A stretch of 64,000 nucleotides of DNA from Comamonadaceae bacterium (GTDB lineage Bacteria; Pseudomonadota; Gammaproteobacteria; Burkholderiales; Burkholderiaceae_C), in contig CANGNS010000006.1 in NCBI GenBank assembly GCA_947455465.1, positions 62,001 to 126,000 of the forward strand, read 5' to 3'. The notes under the pieces are model-generated. The model was not told the DNA's origin. It made no database searches and worked only from the letters and a program-made list of their open reading frames with translations. The position numbers and the translations under genes are program-made. This document shows positions 24,793-34,454 of this stretch, in pieces. How positions within the stretch are numbered: the first letter of the stretch is position 1; every line of letters starts with the position of its first letter.

Positions 24793-26211
24793 ATGAACGC
24801 CCCTGCCGCTCCCTATTTGCCCACGATTGCGCTGCGCCCGATCGATCCGGCTTTTGTGCCGGCTTTGCAGGCGCGCTTTGGCGCGCAATGCTCCACCGCC
24901 CTGGCGGTACGCGAGCAGCATGGGCGCGACGAGTCGCCGCTGGATGCGCCCCCGCCGGTGGCCGTCGTGTTTGCCCAGTCCAGCACCGACGCGGCCGACG
25001 CCGTGGCGCTGGCGGCCCGCTACAAAGTGCCGGTCATTCCTTTTGGTGTGGGTTCTTCCCTGGAGGGGCATTTGCTGGCGGTACAGGGTGGCATCAGCCT
25101 GGATGTCTCGCGCATGAACCAGGTGCTGGCCGTCCAGGCCGAGGACTTGACGGTGCGGTTGCAGTCCGGCGTGACGCGCAAGCAGCTTAACGAGGCGCTC
25201 AAGTCGCACGGATTGTTTTTCCCCATCGATCCCGGCGCCGACGCCAGCATCGGCGGCATGTGCGCCACGCGCGCCAGTGGCACCAATGCAGTGCGCTACG
25301 GCACCATGCGTGAGAACGTGCTGGCACTGGAGGTGGTCACCGCCAGCGGCGACATCATCCGCACTGGCACCGGCGCCAAAAAATCCTCGGCCGGCTACGA
25401 CCTCACGCGCCTGATGGTGGGCAGCGAAGGCACGCTGGGCGTGATCACCGAAGTAACGCTCAAGGTCTACCCGCTGCCCGAGGCCGTGATGGCTGCCACC
25501 TGCGCTTTCGCCACGCTGGCCGACGCGGTCAGCACCACGATTGCGATCATTCAAATGGGCGTGCCCATTGCCCGCTGCGAGCTGCTCGACGGCAACACGG
25601 TGCGCATGGTCAACCAGCACTCCAAGCTCAGCTTGACGGAAGCGCCGATGCTGCTGATGGAGTTCCACGGTTCGCCGGCCGGCGTGCAAGAGCAAATTGC
25701 CACGGTGCAAGACATCGTCACTGAACACCGGGGCCAGGCATTTGAATGGGCGGCAACGCCCGAGGAGCGCACCCGCCTGTGGACCGCGCGGCACAACGCT
25801 TACTTTGCCGGTGTGCAGTCGCGCCCGGGCTGCCGCTGCATCACCACCGATACCTGCGTGCCCATCTCCAAACTGGCCGATGCCTTGCTCGACTCCGTGG
25901 CCGAGGCCCAGGCTGCGGGCATCCCCTACTTTATGGTCGGCCATGTGGGCGATGGCAATTTCCACATGGGCTATTTGATCGACCCGGCCAATAACGACGA
26001 ACGCGCCCGCGCCGAGCATCTCAATGCGCTGCTGGTCGAGCGCGCTCTGCGCTTGGGCGGCACCTGCACCGGCGAGCACGGGGTGGGCCTGCACAAAATG
26101 GACTTTCTGGTCAACGAGGCCGGCCACGGCGCAGTGGCCATGATGCGTGCCATCAAGCAAGCGCTGGACCCGGACAACATCCTGAACCCGGGCAAGATAT
26201 TTGCCCTTTAG
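24793..26211 (+). CDS. FAD-binding D-2-hydroxyacid dehydrogenase (D-lactate dehydrogenase/GlcD-like)
   Basis: A 472-residue flavoenzyme of the vanillyl-alcohol-oxidase fold. The PCMH FAD domain shows VPVIPFGVGSSLEGHLLA (about 78-95) and DPGADASIGGMCATRASG; the C-terminal cap ends with the FAD-linked ENGIGxxK-like TGEHGVGLHKMDFL and DPDNILNPGKIF. It most resembles D-lactate dehydrogenase (cytochrome)/glycolate oxidase GlcD, oxidising D-lactate or glycolate and passing electrons to the respiratory chain. There is no GlcE/GlcF partner, which favours a D-lactate-type single-subunit enzyme. ATG 24793 has GGAG eight bases upstream. Confidence 0.87.
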   Translation: MNAPAAPYLPTIALRPIDPAFVPALQARFGAQCSTALAVREQHGRDESPLDAPPPVAVVFAQSSTDAADAVALAARYKVPVIPFGVGSSLEGHLLAVQGGISLDVSRMNQVLAVQAEDLTVRLQSGVTRKQLNEALKSHGLFFPIDPGADASIGGMCATRASGTNAVRYGTMRENVLALEVVTASGDIIRTGTGAKKSSAGYDLTRLMVGSEGTLGVITEVTLKVYPLPEAVMAATCAFATLADAVSTTIAIIQMGVPIARCELLDGNTVRMVNQHSKLSLTEAPMLLMEFHGSPAGVQEQIATVQDIVTEHRGQAFEWAATPEERTRLWTARHNAYFAGVQSRPGCRCITTDTCVPISKLADALLDSVAEAQAAGIPYFMVGHVGDGNFHMGYLIDPANNDERARAEHLNALLVERALRLGGTCTGEHGVGLHKMDFLVNEAGHGAVAMMRAIKQALDPDNILNPGKIFAL

Positions 26212-26246
26212 GAGCGGCGCTCGCCCGTTGTGGCACAGTGGAGGGC

Positions 26247-27152
26247 ATGACGACGTACCGCACCCTCTCCGAACTCATCGGAAACACGCCCTTGGTGGCT
26301 TTGCAGCGCATAGGCGCAGCCCAAAATACCGCCCGTAACACCATTATTTTGGGCAAGCTTGAAGGCAATAACCCCGCTGGTTCGGTGAAAGACCGTGCCG
26401 CCCTGTCCATGATCAGCCGCGCCCAGGAGCGCGGCGACATCAGCCCTGGCGATACGCTTATCGAGGCCACCTCGGGCAATACCGGCATCGCACTGGCCAT
26501 GGCTGCGGCGATGTTGGGCTACCGTATGGTGCTCATCATGCCCGAGGACTTGTCCATAGAACGCGCCCAAACCATGAAGGCCTTTGGCGCCGAGCTCATT
26601 CTCACGCCCAAGGCCGGCGGCATGGAATACGCCCGCGACCTGGCCGACCAAATGCAGGCCCAAGGCAAGGGCAGGGTGCTTGACCAGTTTGCCAATGCCG
26701 ACAACCCACGCATCCATTTGGAGACCACCGGCCCGGAAATCTGGCGCGACACCGCAGGCGGCATCACCCACTTTGTCAGCGCCATGGGCACCACCGGCAC
26801 CATCAGCGGGGTGGGGCGCTACCTGAAGGAACAAAACCCGGCTGTGCGCATCATTGGCGCCCAGCCCGCCGAGGGCTCGCGCATTCCAGGCATCCGCAAA
26901 TGGTCGCCGGAGTATTTGCCCAAAATTTATGACGCCAAGTATGTGGACGAAATCCGCCTGGTCAGCCAGGCCGATGCGGAAGAAATGGCCCGCCGCATGG
27001 CGCGCGAAGAGGGCATTTTTGCGGGCATCTCGGCAGCCGGGGCCTGCTGCATTGCCCAGCAAATCGCCAGCGAAGTGCGCGATGCCACCATTGTTTTTAT
27101 TGTCTGCGACCGGGGCGACCGCTACTTGTCGACGGGCGTTTTCCCCGCCTAA
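26247..27152 (+). CDS. cysM: Cysteine synthase B
   Basis: A 301-residue PLP enzyme making cysteine from O-acetylserine and sulfide or thiosulfate. The PLP lysine is in EGNNPAGSVKDRAA (~40-53), the substrate loop is TSGNTGIA, and the glycine-rich phosphate loop is MGTTGTISGVGR. The shorter length and the LEGNNPAG and QRIG features fit CysM better than CysK. It starts 35 bases after the FAD dehydrogenase gene. ATG 26247 is preferred to GTG 26238, although GGAGGG lies very close to the ATG. Confidence 0.92.
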   Translation: MTTYRTLSELIGNTPLVALQRIGAAQNTARNTIILGKLEGNNPAGSVKDRAALSMISRAQERGDISPGDTLIEATSGNTGIALAMAAAMLGYRMVLIMPEDLSIERAQTMKAFGAELILTPKAGGMEYARDLADQMQAQGKGRVLDQFANADNPRIHLETTGPEIWRDTAGGITHFVSAMGTTGTISGVGRYLKEQNPAVRIIGAQPAEGSRIPGIRKWSPEYLPKIYDAKYVDEIRLVSQADAEEMARRMAREEGIFAGISAAGACCIAQQIASEVRDATIVFIVCDRGDRYLSTGVFPA

Positions 27153-27166
27153 AGCGACACCTGCCC

Positions 27167-27724
27167 ATGAGCACCTTATTTAAATACTGCCCGCAATGCG
27201 CCGCGCCGCTGGCCTGGCGCAGCCAACTCGAAGACGGCGGCGAAAAATCGCGCCTGCGTTGCCCTGCCTGCGATTACACCCATTGGAACAACCCCACGCC
27301 GGTGCTCGCCGGCGTTGTGGAAGTAGACGGCCGCATCCTGCTGGCGCGCAATGCCGCCTGGCCGGGCAAGATGTACGCGCTTATTACCGGCTTTATGGAG
27401 GCCGGAGAAACGCCACAAGAGGGCATTGCCCGCGAAATTGCCGAAGAGACCAACCTGGCCACGGACGAGCTGAACCTGATCGGCGTTTACGACTTCCAGC
27501 GCATGAACCAGGTGATCATCGCGTTTCATGCAGTCTGCCACGGCGAGGTGCGCCTCTCGCCCGAGCTGGTCGATTACCGGCTGTACGAGCCCCAGGCCAT
27601 TAAATGCTGGCCCTCGGGCACCGGTTACGCCATGGCCGACTGGCTGCGCTCGCGCGGGCACACGCCGCAATTTATCGAATGGGCTAAGCGCGATGAAAAC
27701 GCCGCGCCGCGCACTGAAGGCTAA
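27167..27724 (+). CDS. Zinc-ribbon Nudix hydrolase
   Basis: A 185-residue Nudix hydrolase. The N-terminus has a zinc ribbon (C8, C11, C32, C35), followed by the Nudix domain with box elements GFMEAGETPQEG and REIAEETNL, giving the GX5EX7REUXEE pattern. The zinc-ribbon Nudix architecture is that of the NADH pyrophosphatase NudC family, but the protein is shorter and lacks NudC's N-terminal domain; substrate could be NADH/NAD-capped RNA, ADP-ribose or another nucleoside diphosphate. It is 14 bases after cysM. Confidence 0.85.
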   Translation: MSTLFKYCPQCAAPLAWRSQLEDGGEKSRLRCPACDYTHWNNPTPVLAGVVEVDGRILLARNAAWPGKMYALITGFMEAGETPQEGIAREIAEETNLATDELNLIGVYDFQRMNQVIIAFHAVCHGEVRLSPELVDYRLYEPQAIKCWPSGTGYAMADWLRSRGHTPQFIEWAKRDENAAPRTEG

Positions 27725-27739
27725 AAAATTAAACCCACC

Positions 27740-27979
27740 ATGCGTACCGAATACACCATCGCCAAAGAAGTGGACAGCCGGGGCCTGAACTGCCCGCTGC
27801 CCATCCTCAAAGCCAAACGTGCCCTGGCCGATATGCAAAGCGGCGAAGTGCTCAAAGTGATCGCCACCGACCCCGGCTCGCTGCGCGACTTTCAGGCTTT
27901 TGCCAAGCAAACCGGTAACACTTTGCTGGACCAGCAAACCGTGGACAAGGAATTTATCCACCTCATGCGCAGGCGCTAA
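27740..27979 (+). CDS. TusA/SirA-like sulfurtransferase
   Basis: A 79-residue sulfur-carrier protein with the TusA signature SRGLNCPLPILKAKRAL, catalytic C18 in CPxP. TusA proteins receive persulfide sulfur and pass it to tRNA thiolation or other acceptors. It is 15 bases after the Nudix gene and close to cysM, suggesting a sulfur-related plus-strand operon (cysM, Nudix, TusA-like). Confidence 0.9.
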   Translation: MRTEYTIAKEVDSRGLNCPLPILKAKRALADMQSGEVLKVIATDPGSLRDFQAFAKQTGNTLLDQQTVDKEFIHLMRRR

Positions 27980-28006
27980 ACGGGCTCAGGGGGCTGAAGG
28001 CGCTGT

Positions 28007-28060
28007 TTGGCCTCACGGCCGCTGGGCTATACTTGTGAAATGTAACCACATGTAGTCACA
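28007..28060 (+). promoter_or_regulatory. Promoter and palindromic operator candidate of the Phd/PIN module
   Basis: TATACT at 28028-28033 is a good -10, with a poor -35 candidate (TTGGCC, 28007-28012) 15 bases upstream. Immediately downstream, TGTAACCACATGTAGTCACA (28041-28060) is a near-palindrome matching its reverse complement at 16 of 20 positions and ends at the CGGAGG ribosome-binding site of the antitoxin gene. Phd/YefM antitoxins repress their own promoter by binding such palindromes. Confidence 0.45.
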
Positions 28061-28072
28061 CGGAGGTGCGGT

Positions 28073-28318
28073 ATGGAAACGGTGCAGATTCGCGAGGCCA
28101 AGGCCAGTTTTTCTGCCTTGGTCGCAGCAGCAGAAAAAGGCCAGCCCACCTTGGTCAGCCGCCATGGCAAGCCCTGTGCCTTGATCGTGCCGGTGGCCGA
28201 TGGTGCGCGCTTGTACCCGCTGGAGATGCCCAATCTGGCCAATTACCTTTTGGCCATGCCCGAACCGCTAAGGACCGAGCGCGACGCCACACCGTTGCGG
28301 GGTGTAGATTTTGCATAA
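28073..28318 (+). CDS. Phd/YefM-type antitoxin
   Basis: An 81-residue antitoxin. METVQIREAKASFSALVAAA is the typical Phd/YefM start (beta strand then helix forming the DNA-binding dimer), followed by RHGKPCALIVPV. The C-terminal ~30 residues would wrap the toxin. Its stop overlaps the PIN toxin start by a few bases. CGGAGG at 28061-28066 is the ribosome-binding site. Confidence 0.9.
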   Translation: METVQIREAKASFSALVAAAEKGQPTLVSRHGKPCALIVPVADGARLYPLEMPNLANYLLAMPEPLRTERDATPLRGVDFA

Positions 28319-28778
28319 AGGCTATTTGCTTGATACGAGTGTGGTGTCGGTTCTCACGCCGGGACGGGAAGCTTTTATTCCTGAACATTTGCGCCAATGG
28401 CTGCAGGCCCACCATGAAAAGCTGTTCATCCCCTGCATTGCCATTGCCGAATTGGCGCAAGGCATTGGTAAGTTGCGCCGCGCGGGCGGGGCAGAGCGGG
28501 CCGATCGTTTGGATCGCTGGCTGGACGGCCTGCTGAGCGCATACAGCGACCGCATATTGCCGCTGGATGCGCAGGCGGCACGCCTGGCGGGGCAAATGTC
28601 AGACGCTGCCATGGCCCAGGGCCGCCATCCGGGCTTTGCCGACGTTGCTATAGCAGCCCTGTCGCAAAACGCCCAGTTGGTATTACTCACCGCTAACCTG
28701 AAGCACTTCAAGCCTTTGGGTGTGGCTTGTTGGGACCCATTAAGCACATTGCCTACGGATGCCTCAGCCATCCCATAA
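28311..28778 (+). CDS. PIN-domain (VapC-type) toxin ribonuclease
   Basis: A 155-residue PIN-domain RNase. Acidic residues expected in the Mg-binding site are present: D in YLLDTSVVS (about residue 8), E in IAELAQGI (~47), and the pair in PGFADVAIAALS (~114-118). VapC toxins cleave specific tRNAs or rRNA. It starts at TTG 28311, overlapping the antitoxin stop (28316-28318); no ATG is available before the first catalytic Asp. All motifs look intact, so the pair is probably functional. Confidence 0.85.
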   Translation: MHKGYLLDTSVVSVLTPGREAFIPEHLRQWLQAHHEKLFIPCIAIAELAQGIGKLRRAGGAERADRLDRWLDGLLSAYSDRILPLDAQAARLAGQMSDAAMAQGRHPGFADVAIAALSQNAQLVLLTANLKHFKPLGVACWDPLSTLPTDASAIP

Positions 28779-28788
28779 TTCACTTCCC

Positions 28789-29349
28789 ATGCCAAGCCCG
28801 ACCCACTTTTCAATTTGCGTGTACTGCGGTTCTCGTCCTGGCACTGATCCGCGCTTTGCCCAATCGGCTCGCTGTACCGGCGCTTGGATCGGAAGCCAGG
28901 GCTGGGAACTGGTGTACGGAGGCGGCAAAGTCGGGCTGATGGGCATGGTGGCCGACGCCACGCTGGCCGCAGGCGGCACGGTGTATGGCGTGATTCCGCA
29001 AAATCTGATGGACAAGGAAGTGGGCCATACGGGCCTGACCGAACTGCATGTGGTGGACACCATGCACACGCGCAAAACCATGATGTTTGAACGCGCCGAC
29101 GCGTTTGTGGCCCTGCCTGGTGGTATAGGCACTTTCGAAGAGCTGTTCGAGATCTGGACCTGGCACCAACTGGGCGTGCACCGCAAGCCCTTTGGGCTGC
29201 TCAATGTGGGCGGCTATTACGACCCGCTGATCGCCATGCTGGACGGCATGGTGGCGCAAGGCTTTTTGAGCCCGCAGGTACGCGAGTTATTGCAGGTGGG
29301 GACGGATGCGGCATCGCTCTTGCAGCGACTGGCTGACGCTGCATCCTAG
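28789..29349 (+). CDS. TIGR00730/LOG-family Rossmann-fold protein (nucleoside 5'-monophosphate phosphoribohydrolase)
   Basis: A 186-residue LOG-family protein. It opens with FSICVYCGSRPG and carries the PGGIGTFEELFEIWTW motif (GGxGTxxE) and the MHTRKTMMFERADAFVALP substrate segment. LOG enzymes release the base from nucleoside 5'-monophosphates, in plants activating cytokinins; bacterial homologues act in purine turnover. ATG 28789 is preferred to 28759, matching the family N-terminus. It converges with valS, 12 bases apart. Confidence 0.88.
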   Translation: MPSPTHFSICVYCGSRPGTDPRFAQSARCTGAWIGSQGWELVYGGGKVGLMGMVADATLAAGGTVYGVIPQNLMDKEVGHTGLTELHVVDTMHTRKTMMFERADAFVALPGGIGTFEELFEIWTWHQLGVHRKPFGLLNVGGYYDPLIAMLDGMVAQGFLSPQVRELLQVGTDAASLLQRLADAAS

Positions 29350-29361
29350 GCCAACTCGGTA

Positions 29362-32361
29362 TCAGGCCAGCCGCGCAAACTGCCCCTGTACCTTGCCTAA
29401 GGTGCTCTCAAACTCGGCCAGTCGCGCGCGCTCCTGGGTAATCACCGCAGGCGGCGCTTTCGCCACAAAAGCTTCGTTGGACAGTTTGCCGTGGGCCTTG
29501 GCAATTTCACCTTCCAGGCGTGCGATTTCTTTGGACAGACGCGCTTTTTCGGCGGCCACGTCCACCTCGATGAACAGGCACATGCGGATATCGCCGACCA
29601 CGGCCACCGGCGCGGCTTGGGCGGCGGCTTGCCAGGCCGTCTCGTCATCAAACACTTTGACCTCGCTGAGCTTGGCCAGGGCCTGCAAGGCCTTGGCGTT
29701 GGCGCGCATGAATTCGGCATTGCCCAGGGCAAACAAAGGCATTTTGGTGGCGGGCGAGACGTTCATCTCGCCGCGTAAATTGCGGCAGGCATCCACCAGC
29801 GCCTTGAGTTGGCTGATGCTGGCCAGCGCCGCGGGGTCGACTTTGTCTAATTGCGCCTCGGGGTAGCGGGCGATGCTGACCGACGGGCCGGCCAGACCGG
29901 CCACGGGCGCCACTTTCTGCCAGAGTTCTTCGGTGATAAACGGGATCACCGGGTGCGCCAGGCGCAAGATGGCTTCCAGGGTGCGAATCAATGTGCGCCG
30001 GGTGGCGCGCTGTTGGGCCGCGTCGCCGTTTTGGATTTGCACTTTGGCAATTTCCAGGTACCAGTCGCAGTATTCGTTCCAGACAAACTCGTAAATAGCA
30101 GTGGCCACGTTGTCCAATCGGTACTCGGCAAAGCCTTTGGCTACCTGGTCTTCGGTTTGCTGCAAAAGCGAGCTGATCCAGCGGTCGGCCTGGCTAAATT
30201 GCATATAGCCGTGGGCTTTGCCGCCGGGCTGGCAGTCGGCTTTGGTGTGGTCCATGAGGCCGCAGTCCTGGCCTTCGCAGTTCATCAGCACAAAGCGGGT
30301 GGCGTTCCACAGTTTGTTGCAAAAATTGCGGTAGCCCTCGCAGCGCTTGCTGTCAAAGTTGATGCTGCGCCCCAGCGATGCCAGTGCGGCAAAGGTAAAA
30401 CGCAGCGCGTCGGCGCCGTAGGCGGGGATGCCTTCGGGAAATTCTTTTTGGGTGTTTTTGCGCACCTGGGGTGCGGTTTCGGGTTTGCGCAGGCCTTGGG
30501 CACGTTTTTCCAGAAGGGGCTCCAGGGCGATGCCGTCGATCAGGTCCACCGGGTCCAGCACATTGCCTTCGGATTTGCTCATCTTTTTGCCCTGCGCGTC
30601 GCGCACCAGGCCGTGGATGTAGACGTGTTTGAAGGGCACTTTGCCGGTGAAGTGGGTGGTCATCATGATCATTCGGGCGACCCAAAAGAAGATGATGTCG
30701 TAGCCTGTTACCAATACGCTGCTGGGGAGATACAGGTCGTAGTCTCGCGGCGCGCTGGCGAGGGTGCCGGAATCGGCCTGGCTCATACGCGCTTCGCGCG
30801 CAAAATCGCTGCGTCCGACTCCGGCACCCTCGCCAGCAGCGTCCGGCCAGCCCATGGTGCTGAACGGAACCAAGGCGCTGGAGTACCAGGTGTCCAGGAC
30901 GTCTTCATCGCGTCGCAAGGTTTTGCCGGGCGCCTGGGCCTGGGCTTCTTCGGCGTTGCGGGCCACATAGACCTGGCCGTCTTCGTCATACCAGGCCGGA
31001 ATTTGGTGGCCCCACCACAGTTGGCGGCTGATGCACCAGTCTTGGATGTTGTTCATCCATTGGTTGTAGGTGTTGACCCAGTTCTCGGGCACAAACTTCA
31101 CTTCGCCCGATTGCACGGCATCAATCGCTTTTTGGGCAATGCTTTTGCCGCTCGGGTCGTGGTCGCTGACCTTGTTCATGGCGACAAACCACTGGTCGGT
31201 CAGCATGGGCTCGACCACCTGGCCGGTGCGGGCGCAGATAGGCAGCATCATGGTGTGGGCTTTGATCTCCAGCATCAGGCCCAGGGCTTCGAGGTCGCGG
31301 TTGACGGCTTTGCGCGCTTCAAAACGGTCCAGGCCTTGGTAGGCGGCCGGGCCGTTCTCGTTAACTTTGGCGTCCAGCGTAAAGATGGTGATCAGCGGCA
31401 AGCCGTGGCGCTGGGCGCAGGCGTAGTCGTTGAAGTCGTGTGCGCCGGTGATCTTGACGCAGCCCGAGCCGAAGGCGCGGTCCACGAAATCGTCAGCGAT
31501 GATGGGGATTTGCCGGTTGCACAAGGGCAGATCAACCATTTTGCCTACCAAGTGCGCATAGCGCTCGTCCTCGGGGTGCACGGCCAGGGCGCCGTCGGCC
31601 ATCATGGTTTCGGGGCGGGTGGTGGCAATCGTCATACCTTTTTGCAGCACCCCATCGATCTGCTGGGGGCCGTCGGCAAAGGGGTAGCAGATGTAGTGCA
31701 TCTTGCCGGCCGACTCGGTGGCTTCCACCTCCAGGTCGGAGACCGCGCTCATGAGCACCGGATCCCAGTTGACCAGGCGTTTGCCCCGGTAAATCAGGCC
31801 TTGTTCGTACAGGCGTACGAAGGTGTCGGACACGACGGCGCTGAGCTGCGGGTCCATGGTGAAGTATTCGCGGCTCCAGTCCACGCTGTCGCCCATGCGG
31901 CGCATTTGCTCGGTGATGGTGTTGCCCGACTGCTCTTTCCACTCCCAGACCTTGGAAATAAAGTTTTTGCGCGCCAGGGCCGGCGTCTCGCCCATGGCGT
32001 GGCGGCTGATGCCCTGGGCCTGGAGCTGGCGCTCCACCACGATTTGGGTGGCAATGCCGGCGTGGTCGGTGCCGGGCACCCAGACGGTGTTGTGGCCGCG
32101 CATGCGGTGGTAGCGCGTCAGGCTGTCCATGATGGTTTGGTTGAACGCATGGCCCATGTGCAGTGTGCCGGTCACATTGGGGGGCGGCAACTGAATGCAA
32201 AAGGCCGCTTCGCCCGCCTTGGCGGCGCCGCTGCCACGGTGGCCGGCTGCGCCGTAGCCGCGTTTTTCCCACTCGGGGCCCCAATGGGCCTCCAAAGCGG
32301 CGGGCTCAAAGGACTTGGAGAGGGATTGCAAACCAGGCTGGTCAGGAGGCGTATTGGACAT
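29362..32361 (-). CDS. valS: Valyl-tRNA synthetase with in-frame palindromic insertion
   Basis: A 999-residue class Ia synthetase charging tRNA-Val. The HIGH motif is in [14 protein letters not shown] (~55), and KMSKS is in [13 protein letters not shown] (~585). The editing domain follows the first Rossmann half, and a C-terminal coiled coil (about 930-999) is present. Residues 509-536 ([12 protein letters not shown] through SGTLAS) are an extra segment after FSTMGWPD, coded by an 84-bp inverted-repeat element (30754-30837). Without it the protein would be about 970 residues, near the family norm. ATG 32361 is the start; the open frame beyond it to 32823 is an artefact. Confidence 0.95.
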   Translation of the reverse strand: MSNTPPDQPGLQSLSKSFEPAALEAHWGPEWEKRGYGAAGHRGSGAAKAGEAAFCIQLPPPNVTGTLHMGHAFNQTIMDSLTRYHRMRGHNTVWVPGTDHAGIATQIVVERQLQAQGISRHAMGETPALARKNFISKVWEWKEQSGNTITEQMRRMGDSVDWSREYFTMDPQLSAVVSDTFVRLYEQGLIYRGKRLVNWDPVLMSAVSDLEVEATESAGKMHYICYPFADGPQQIDGVLQKGMTIATTRPETMMADGALAVHPEDERYAHLVGKMVDLPLCNRQIPIIADDFVDRAFGSGCVKITGAHDFNDYACAQRHGLPLITIFTLDAKVNENGPAAYQGLDRFEARKAVNRDLEALGLMLEIKAHTMMLPICARTGQVVEPMLTDQWFVAMNKVSDHDPSGKSIAQKAIDAVQSGEVKFVPENWVNTYNQWMNNIQDWCISRQLWWGHQIPAWYDEDGQVYVARNAEEAQAQAPGKTLRRDEDVLDTWYSSALVPFSTMGWPDAAGEGAGVGRSDFAREARMSQADSGTLASAPRDYDLYLPSSVLVTGYDIIFFWVARMIMMTTHFTGKVPFKHVYIHGLVRDAQGKKMSKSEGNVLDPVDLIDGIALEPLLEKRAQGLRKPETAPQVRKNTQKEFPEGIPAYGADALRFTFAALASLGRSINFDSKRCEGYRNFCNKLWNATRFVLMNCEGQDCGLMDHTKADCQPGGKAHGYMQFSQADRWISSLLQQTEDQVAKGFAEYRLDNVATAIYEFVWNEYCDWYLEIAKVQIQNGDAAQQRATRRTLIRTLEAILRLAHPVIPFITEELWQKVAPVAGLAGPSVSIARYPEAQLDKVDPAALASISQLKALVDACRNLRGEMNVSPATKMPLFALGNAEFMRANAKALQALAKLSEVKVFDDETAWQAAAQAAPVAVVGDIRMCLFIEVDVAAEKARLSKEIARLEGEIAKAHGKLSNEAFVAKAPPAVITQERARLAEFESTLGKVQGQFARLA
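30754..30837. repeat. 84-bp palindromic element inserted in frame in valS
   Basis: Terminal arms GCTGGCGAGGGTGCCGGA (30754-30771) and TCCGGCACCCTCGCCAGC (30820-30837) are exact 18-base inverted repeats, and pairing continues past one mismatch for four more bases. Inside, CGCGC-TTC-GCGCG (30788-30800) forms a second hairpin. The total is exactly 28 codons without a stop in the valS frame. The layout recalls Rickettsia palindromic elements, which insert in frame in genes, or REP/MITE-like elements. I saw no second copy in this window. Confidence 0.8.
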
Positions 32362-32457
32362 GGGACTTTGTGTGGGGCGGCGCGCCGGGGCGCCTGGCCG
32401 TGGGGATAAGAGGCCCAATTTTACAGAGCCGGGGGCGCTGCCCGTTACCATTGCGCC

Positions 32458-32721
32458 ATGGAAAACCCCGCCCCCCCTGCGCCCCGCTGGCGCAAACTGC
32501 CTGCGCGCTACGCAGCCGTGGTGCTGCCTTTGTTCCTCTCGTGCATCATGACCTGTCTGATTTCGGGCATCAGCACCCTGCGCGGCGTCGGCCTGGCCCC
32601 CGGCGTTTTGCAGCTGTGGCTGGGTTCCTGGGGGATTTCCTGGCTTTGTGCTTTTCCCGTGTTGCTGGCGGTTTTGCCCCTGGTGCGGCGCCTGACGGCC
32701 GCCGTGGTGGAAATGCCCTAA
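32458..32721 (+). CDS. DUF2798 family small membrane protein
   Basis: An 87-residue inner-membrane protein with two hydrophobic segments (about 19-42 and 50-72). The short N-terminal basic region and the [19 protein letters not shown] segment fit DUF2798, a family of unknown function with two membrane helices. It is divergent from valS; its ATG 32458 is 97 bases from the valS start. It lies 36 bases before yaaA on the same strand. Confidence 0.75.
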   Translation: MENPAPPAPRWRKLPARYAAVVLPLFLSCIMTCLISGISTLRGVGLAPGVLQLWLGSWGISWLCAFPVLLAVLPLVRRLTAAVVEMP

Positions 32722-32757
32722 GGCCGCCCTGAAATTGCGCGATTTACACCCCTCACC

Positions 32758-33537
32758 ATGCTTTTTGTACTTTCCCCCGCCAAATCCCTGGATTACGAGA
32801 CGCCGCTGGCCACCGACGCCCACACGCCGCCCCTGTTTGTCAAAGACTCCAAAGCCTTAATTGAGGTGCTGCGCGGCTATTCACCAGCGCAGATTTCCGC
32901 GCTGATGGACCTGAGCGACCCGCTGGCCGGCCTGAACGTGGCCCGTTACAAGGCCTGGTCGGCGCGCGCCAGTACCAAAAATGCCCGCCCGGCCCTGCTC
33001 GCTTTCAATGGCGACGTCTACGATGGCCTGGGCGCCCGCCAGCTCGATGAAGACGCGCTGGCTTGGGCCCAGGACCATATTTGTGTGCTCAGCGGCCTGT
33101 ACGGCGTGCTGCGTCCGCTCGACCTGATGCAGCCCTACCGCCTGGAAATGGGCACGCGCCTGCCCACCGCGCAGGGGGCCGATCTGTACCAGTTCTGGGG
33201 CAGCCGCATTACCGACTACCTCAACACCCGCCTGCGCGGACACGCCGAGCCGGTGCTGGTCAACCTGGCCTCGCAAGAGTATTTCAAGGCCGTCAAGCCC
33301 AAGGCCCTCAAAGCCCGGGTCATCGAATGCGTGTTTGAGGACTACAAAAACGGCGTCTACAAAATCATCAGCTTCAATGCCAAGCGTGCGCGCGGGGCCA
33401 TGGCGCGTTTTGCGATTGATCAGCGGCTGAGCGATCCGACTGCGCTGCAGCAATTTCGGGGCGATGGCTATGCCTACGCGCCCAAGGCCTCCACCCCCGA
33501 GCGCCTGGTTTTTCGGCGCAAGCTGCCCGGAGCCTGA
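32758..33537 (+). CDS. yaaA: Peroxide stress protein YaaA
   Basis: A 259-residue cytoplasmic protein of the YaaA (DUF328) family. The [16 protein letters not shown] start, the FNGDVYDGL segment, [20 protein letters not shown] and [20 protein letters not shown] are strongly conserved. In E. coli YaaA lowers free iron and limits oxidative damage to DNA under OxyR control. Length equals that of the E. coli protein. queF follows after five bases, suggesting joint transcription. Confidence 0.94.
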   Translation: MLFVLSPAKSLDYETPLATDAHTPPLFVKDSKALIEVLRGYSPAQISALMDLSDPLAGLNVARYKAWSARASTKNARPALLAFNGDVYDGLGARQLDEDALAWAQDHICVLSGLYGVLRPLDLMQPYRLEMGTRLPTAQGADLYQFWGSRITDYLNTRLRGHAEPVLVNLASQEYFKAVKPKALKARVIECVFEDYKNGVYKIISFNAKRARGAMARFAIDQRLSDPTALQQFRGDGYAYAPKASTPERLVFRRKLPGA

Positions 33538-33542
33538 ACACC

Positions 33543-34409
33543 ATGGCGCACAACAGCCCCCTGACAAGCGTGCCCGAGCAGTCCGAGTTGGGCAAGGCCT
33601 CGCGCTATGTGGACCACTACGACGCGTCTTTGCTCTTCCCGCTGCCGCGTGTTGATAAGCGCGCTGAACTGGGCCTGGGCGAAGCCATGCCATTTTTTGG
33701 TGCCGATATCTGGACCGCCTACGAGCTGAGCTGGCTCAATGCACGCGGCAAACCGCAGCTGGCACTGGCGCACATTACCGTGCCCTGCGAGAGCCCCAAC
33801 ATCATCGAGAGCAAGTCCTTCAAGCTCTACCTCAACAGTTTTAACAACACCGTGTTTGCCGACGAACAAGCGGTTGTGGCCTGTTTGCGCGAGGACCTGG
33901 CGCAGGCGCTGTGGCGCGGTGCCAGCGCGCCGGGCTCGGTGGGCGTGCGCCTTTTGGGCCCCGAATGGTTTGACCGCGAACCGGTACACGAGCTGGACGG
34001 CCTGAGCCTGGACCGCCTGGACGTGGAATGCCGCCGCTACACGCCAGCGCCCGATTTGCTCTCGGTGCTGCCCGGTGACGCGCCGGTGTCCGAGGTGCTG
34101 GTGAGCAATTTACTCAAGAGCAACTGCCTGGTCACCGGCCAGCCCGATTGGGGCAGCGTACAAATCAGCTACACGGGCGATGCCATAGACCAGGAGGGTC
34201 TGCTGCAGTACCTGGTGAGTTTTCGTAACCACAACGAGTTCCATGAGCAGTGCGTGGAGCGCATCTTTATGGACATTTGGACGCGTTGCAAACCGCTCAA
34301 GCTGACGGTGTACGCACGCTACACCCGCCGTGGCGGGCTCGATATCAATCCGTTTCGGACCAGCCATCCTCAAAAATTGCCGGCCAATATCCGTACGGCG
34401 CGGCAATAA
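33543..34409 (+). CDS. queF: NADPH-dependent 7-cyano-7-deazaguanine reductase
   Basis: A 288-residue long-form (YqcD-type) QueF that reduces preQ0 to preQ1 in queuosine biosynthesis. The NADPH-binding motif [15 protein letters not shown] is at ~93-107, and the catalytic cysteine is in [16 protein letters not shown] (~195). Both T-fold halves are present. The gene is downstream of yaaA with a five-base gap and no preQ1 riboswitch is visible. A hairpin (34434-34451) follows the stop. Confidence 0.95.
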   Translation: MAHNSPLTSVPEQSELGKASRYVDHYDASLLFPLPRVDKRAELGLGEAMPFFGADIWTAYELSWLNARGKPQLALAHITVPCESPNIIESKSFKLYLNSFNNTVFADEQAVVACLREDLAQALWRGASAPGSVGVRLLGPEWFDREPVHELDGLSLDRLDVECRRYTPAPDLLSVLPGDAPVSEVLVSNLLKSNCLVTGQPDWGSVQISYTGDAIDQEGLLQYLVSFRNHNEFHEQCVERIFMDIWTRCKPLKLTVYARYTRRGGLDINPFRTSHPQKLPANIRTARQ

Positions 34410-34433
34410 GCCGCACCAGCGCAGGGCGGGGCA

Positions 34434-34451
34434 GGGCAGGGCTGCCTGCCC
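34434..34451. terminator. Hairpin between convergent queF and enoyl-CoA hydratase genes
   Basis: GGGCAGG (34434-34440) pairs with CCTGCCC (34445-34451) around GCTG. It lies in the only 45 bases between two convergent genes, so it may end both transcripts, but no U tract follows on either strand. Confidence 0.35.
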
Positions 34452-34454
34452 GGT

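Noticed and set aside
24745-26160. A 471-codon minus-strand frame opposite the FAD dehydrogenase
   Set aside because: Low-complexity antisense frame; the plus-strand protein has all family motifs.
29851-32409. An 852-codon open frame on the plus strand opposite valS
   Set aside because: It is the mirror of the high-GC valS gene; composition is Val/Gly/His-rich with no domain, and valS is beyond doubt.
33538-33542. preQ1 riboswitch upstream of queF
   Set aside because: Only five bases separate yaaA and queF, and no preQ1 aptamer pattern is visible before yaaA.
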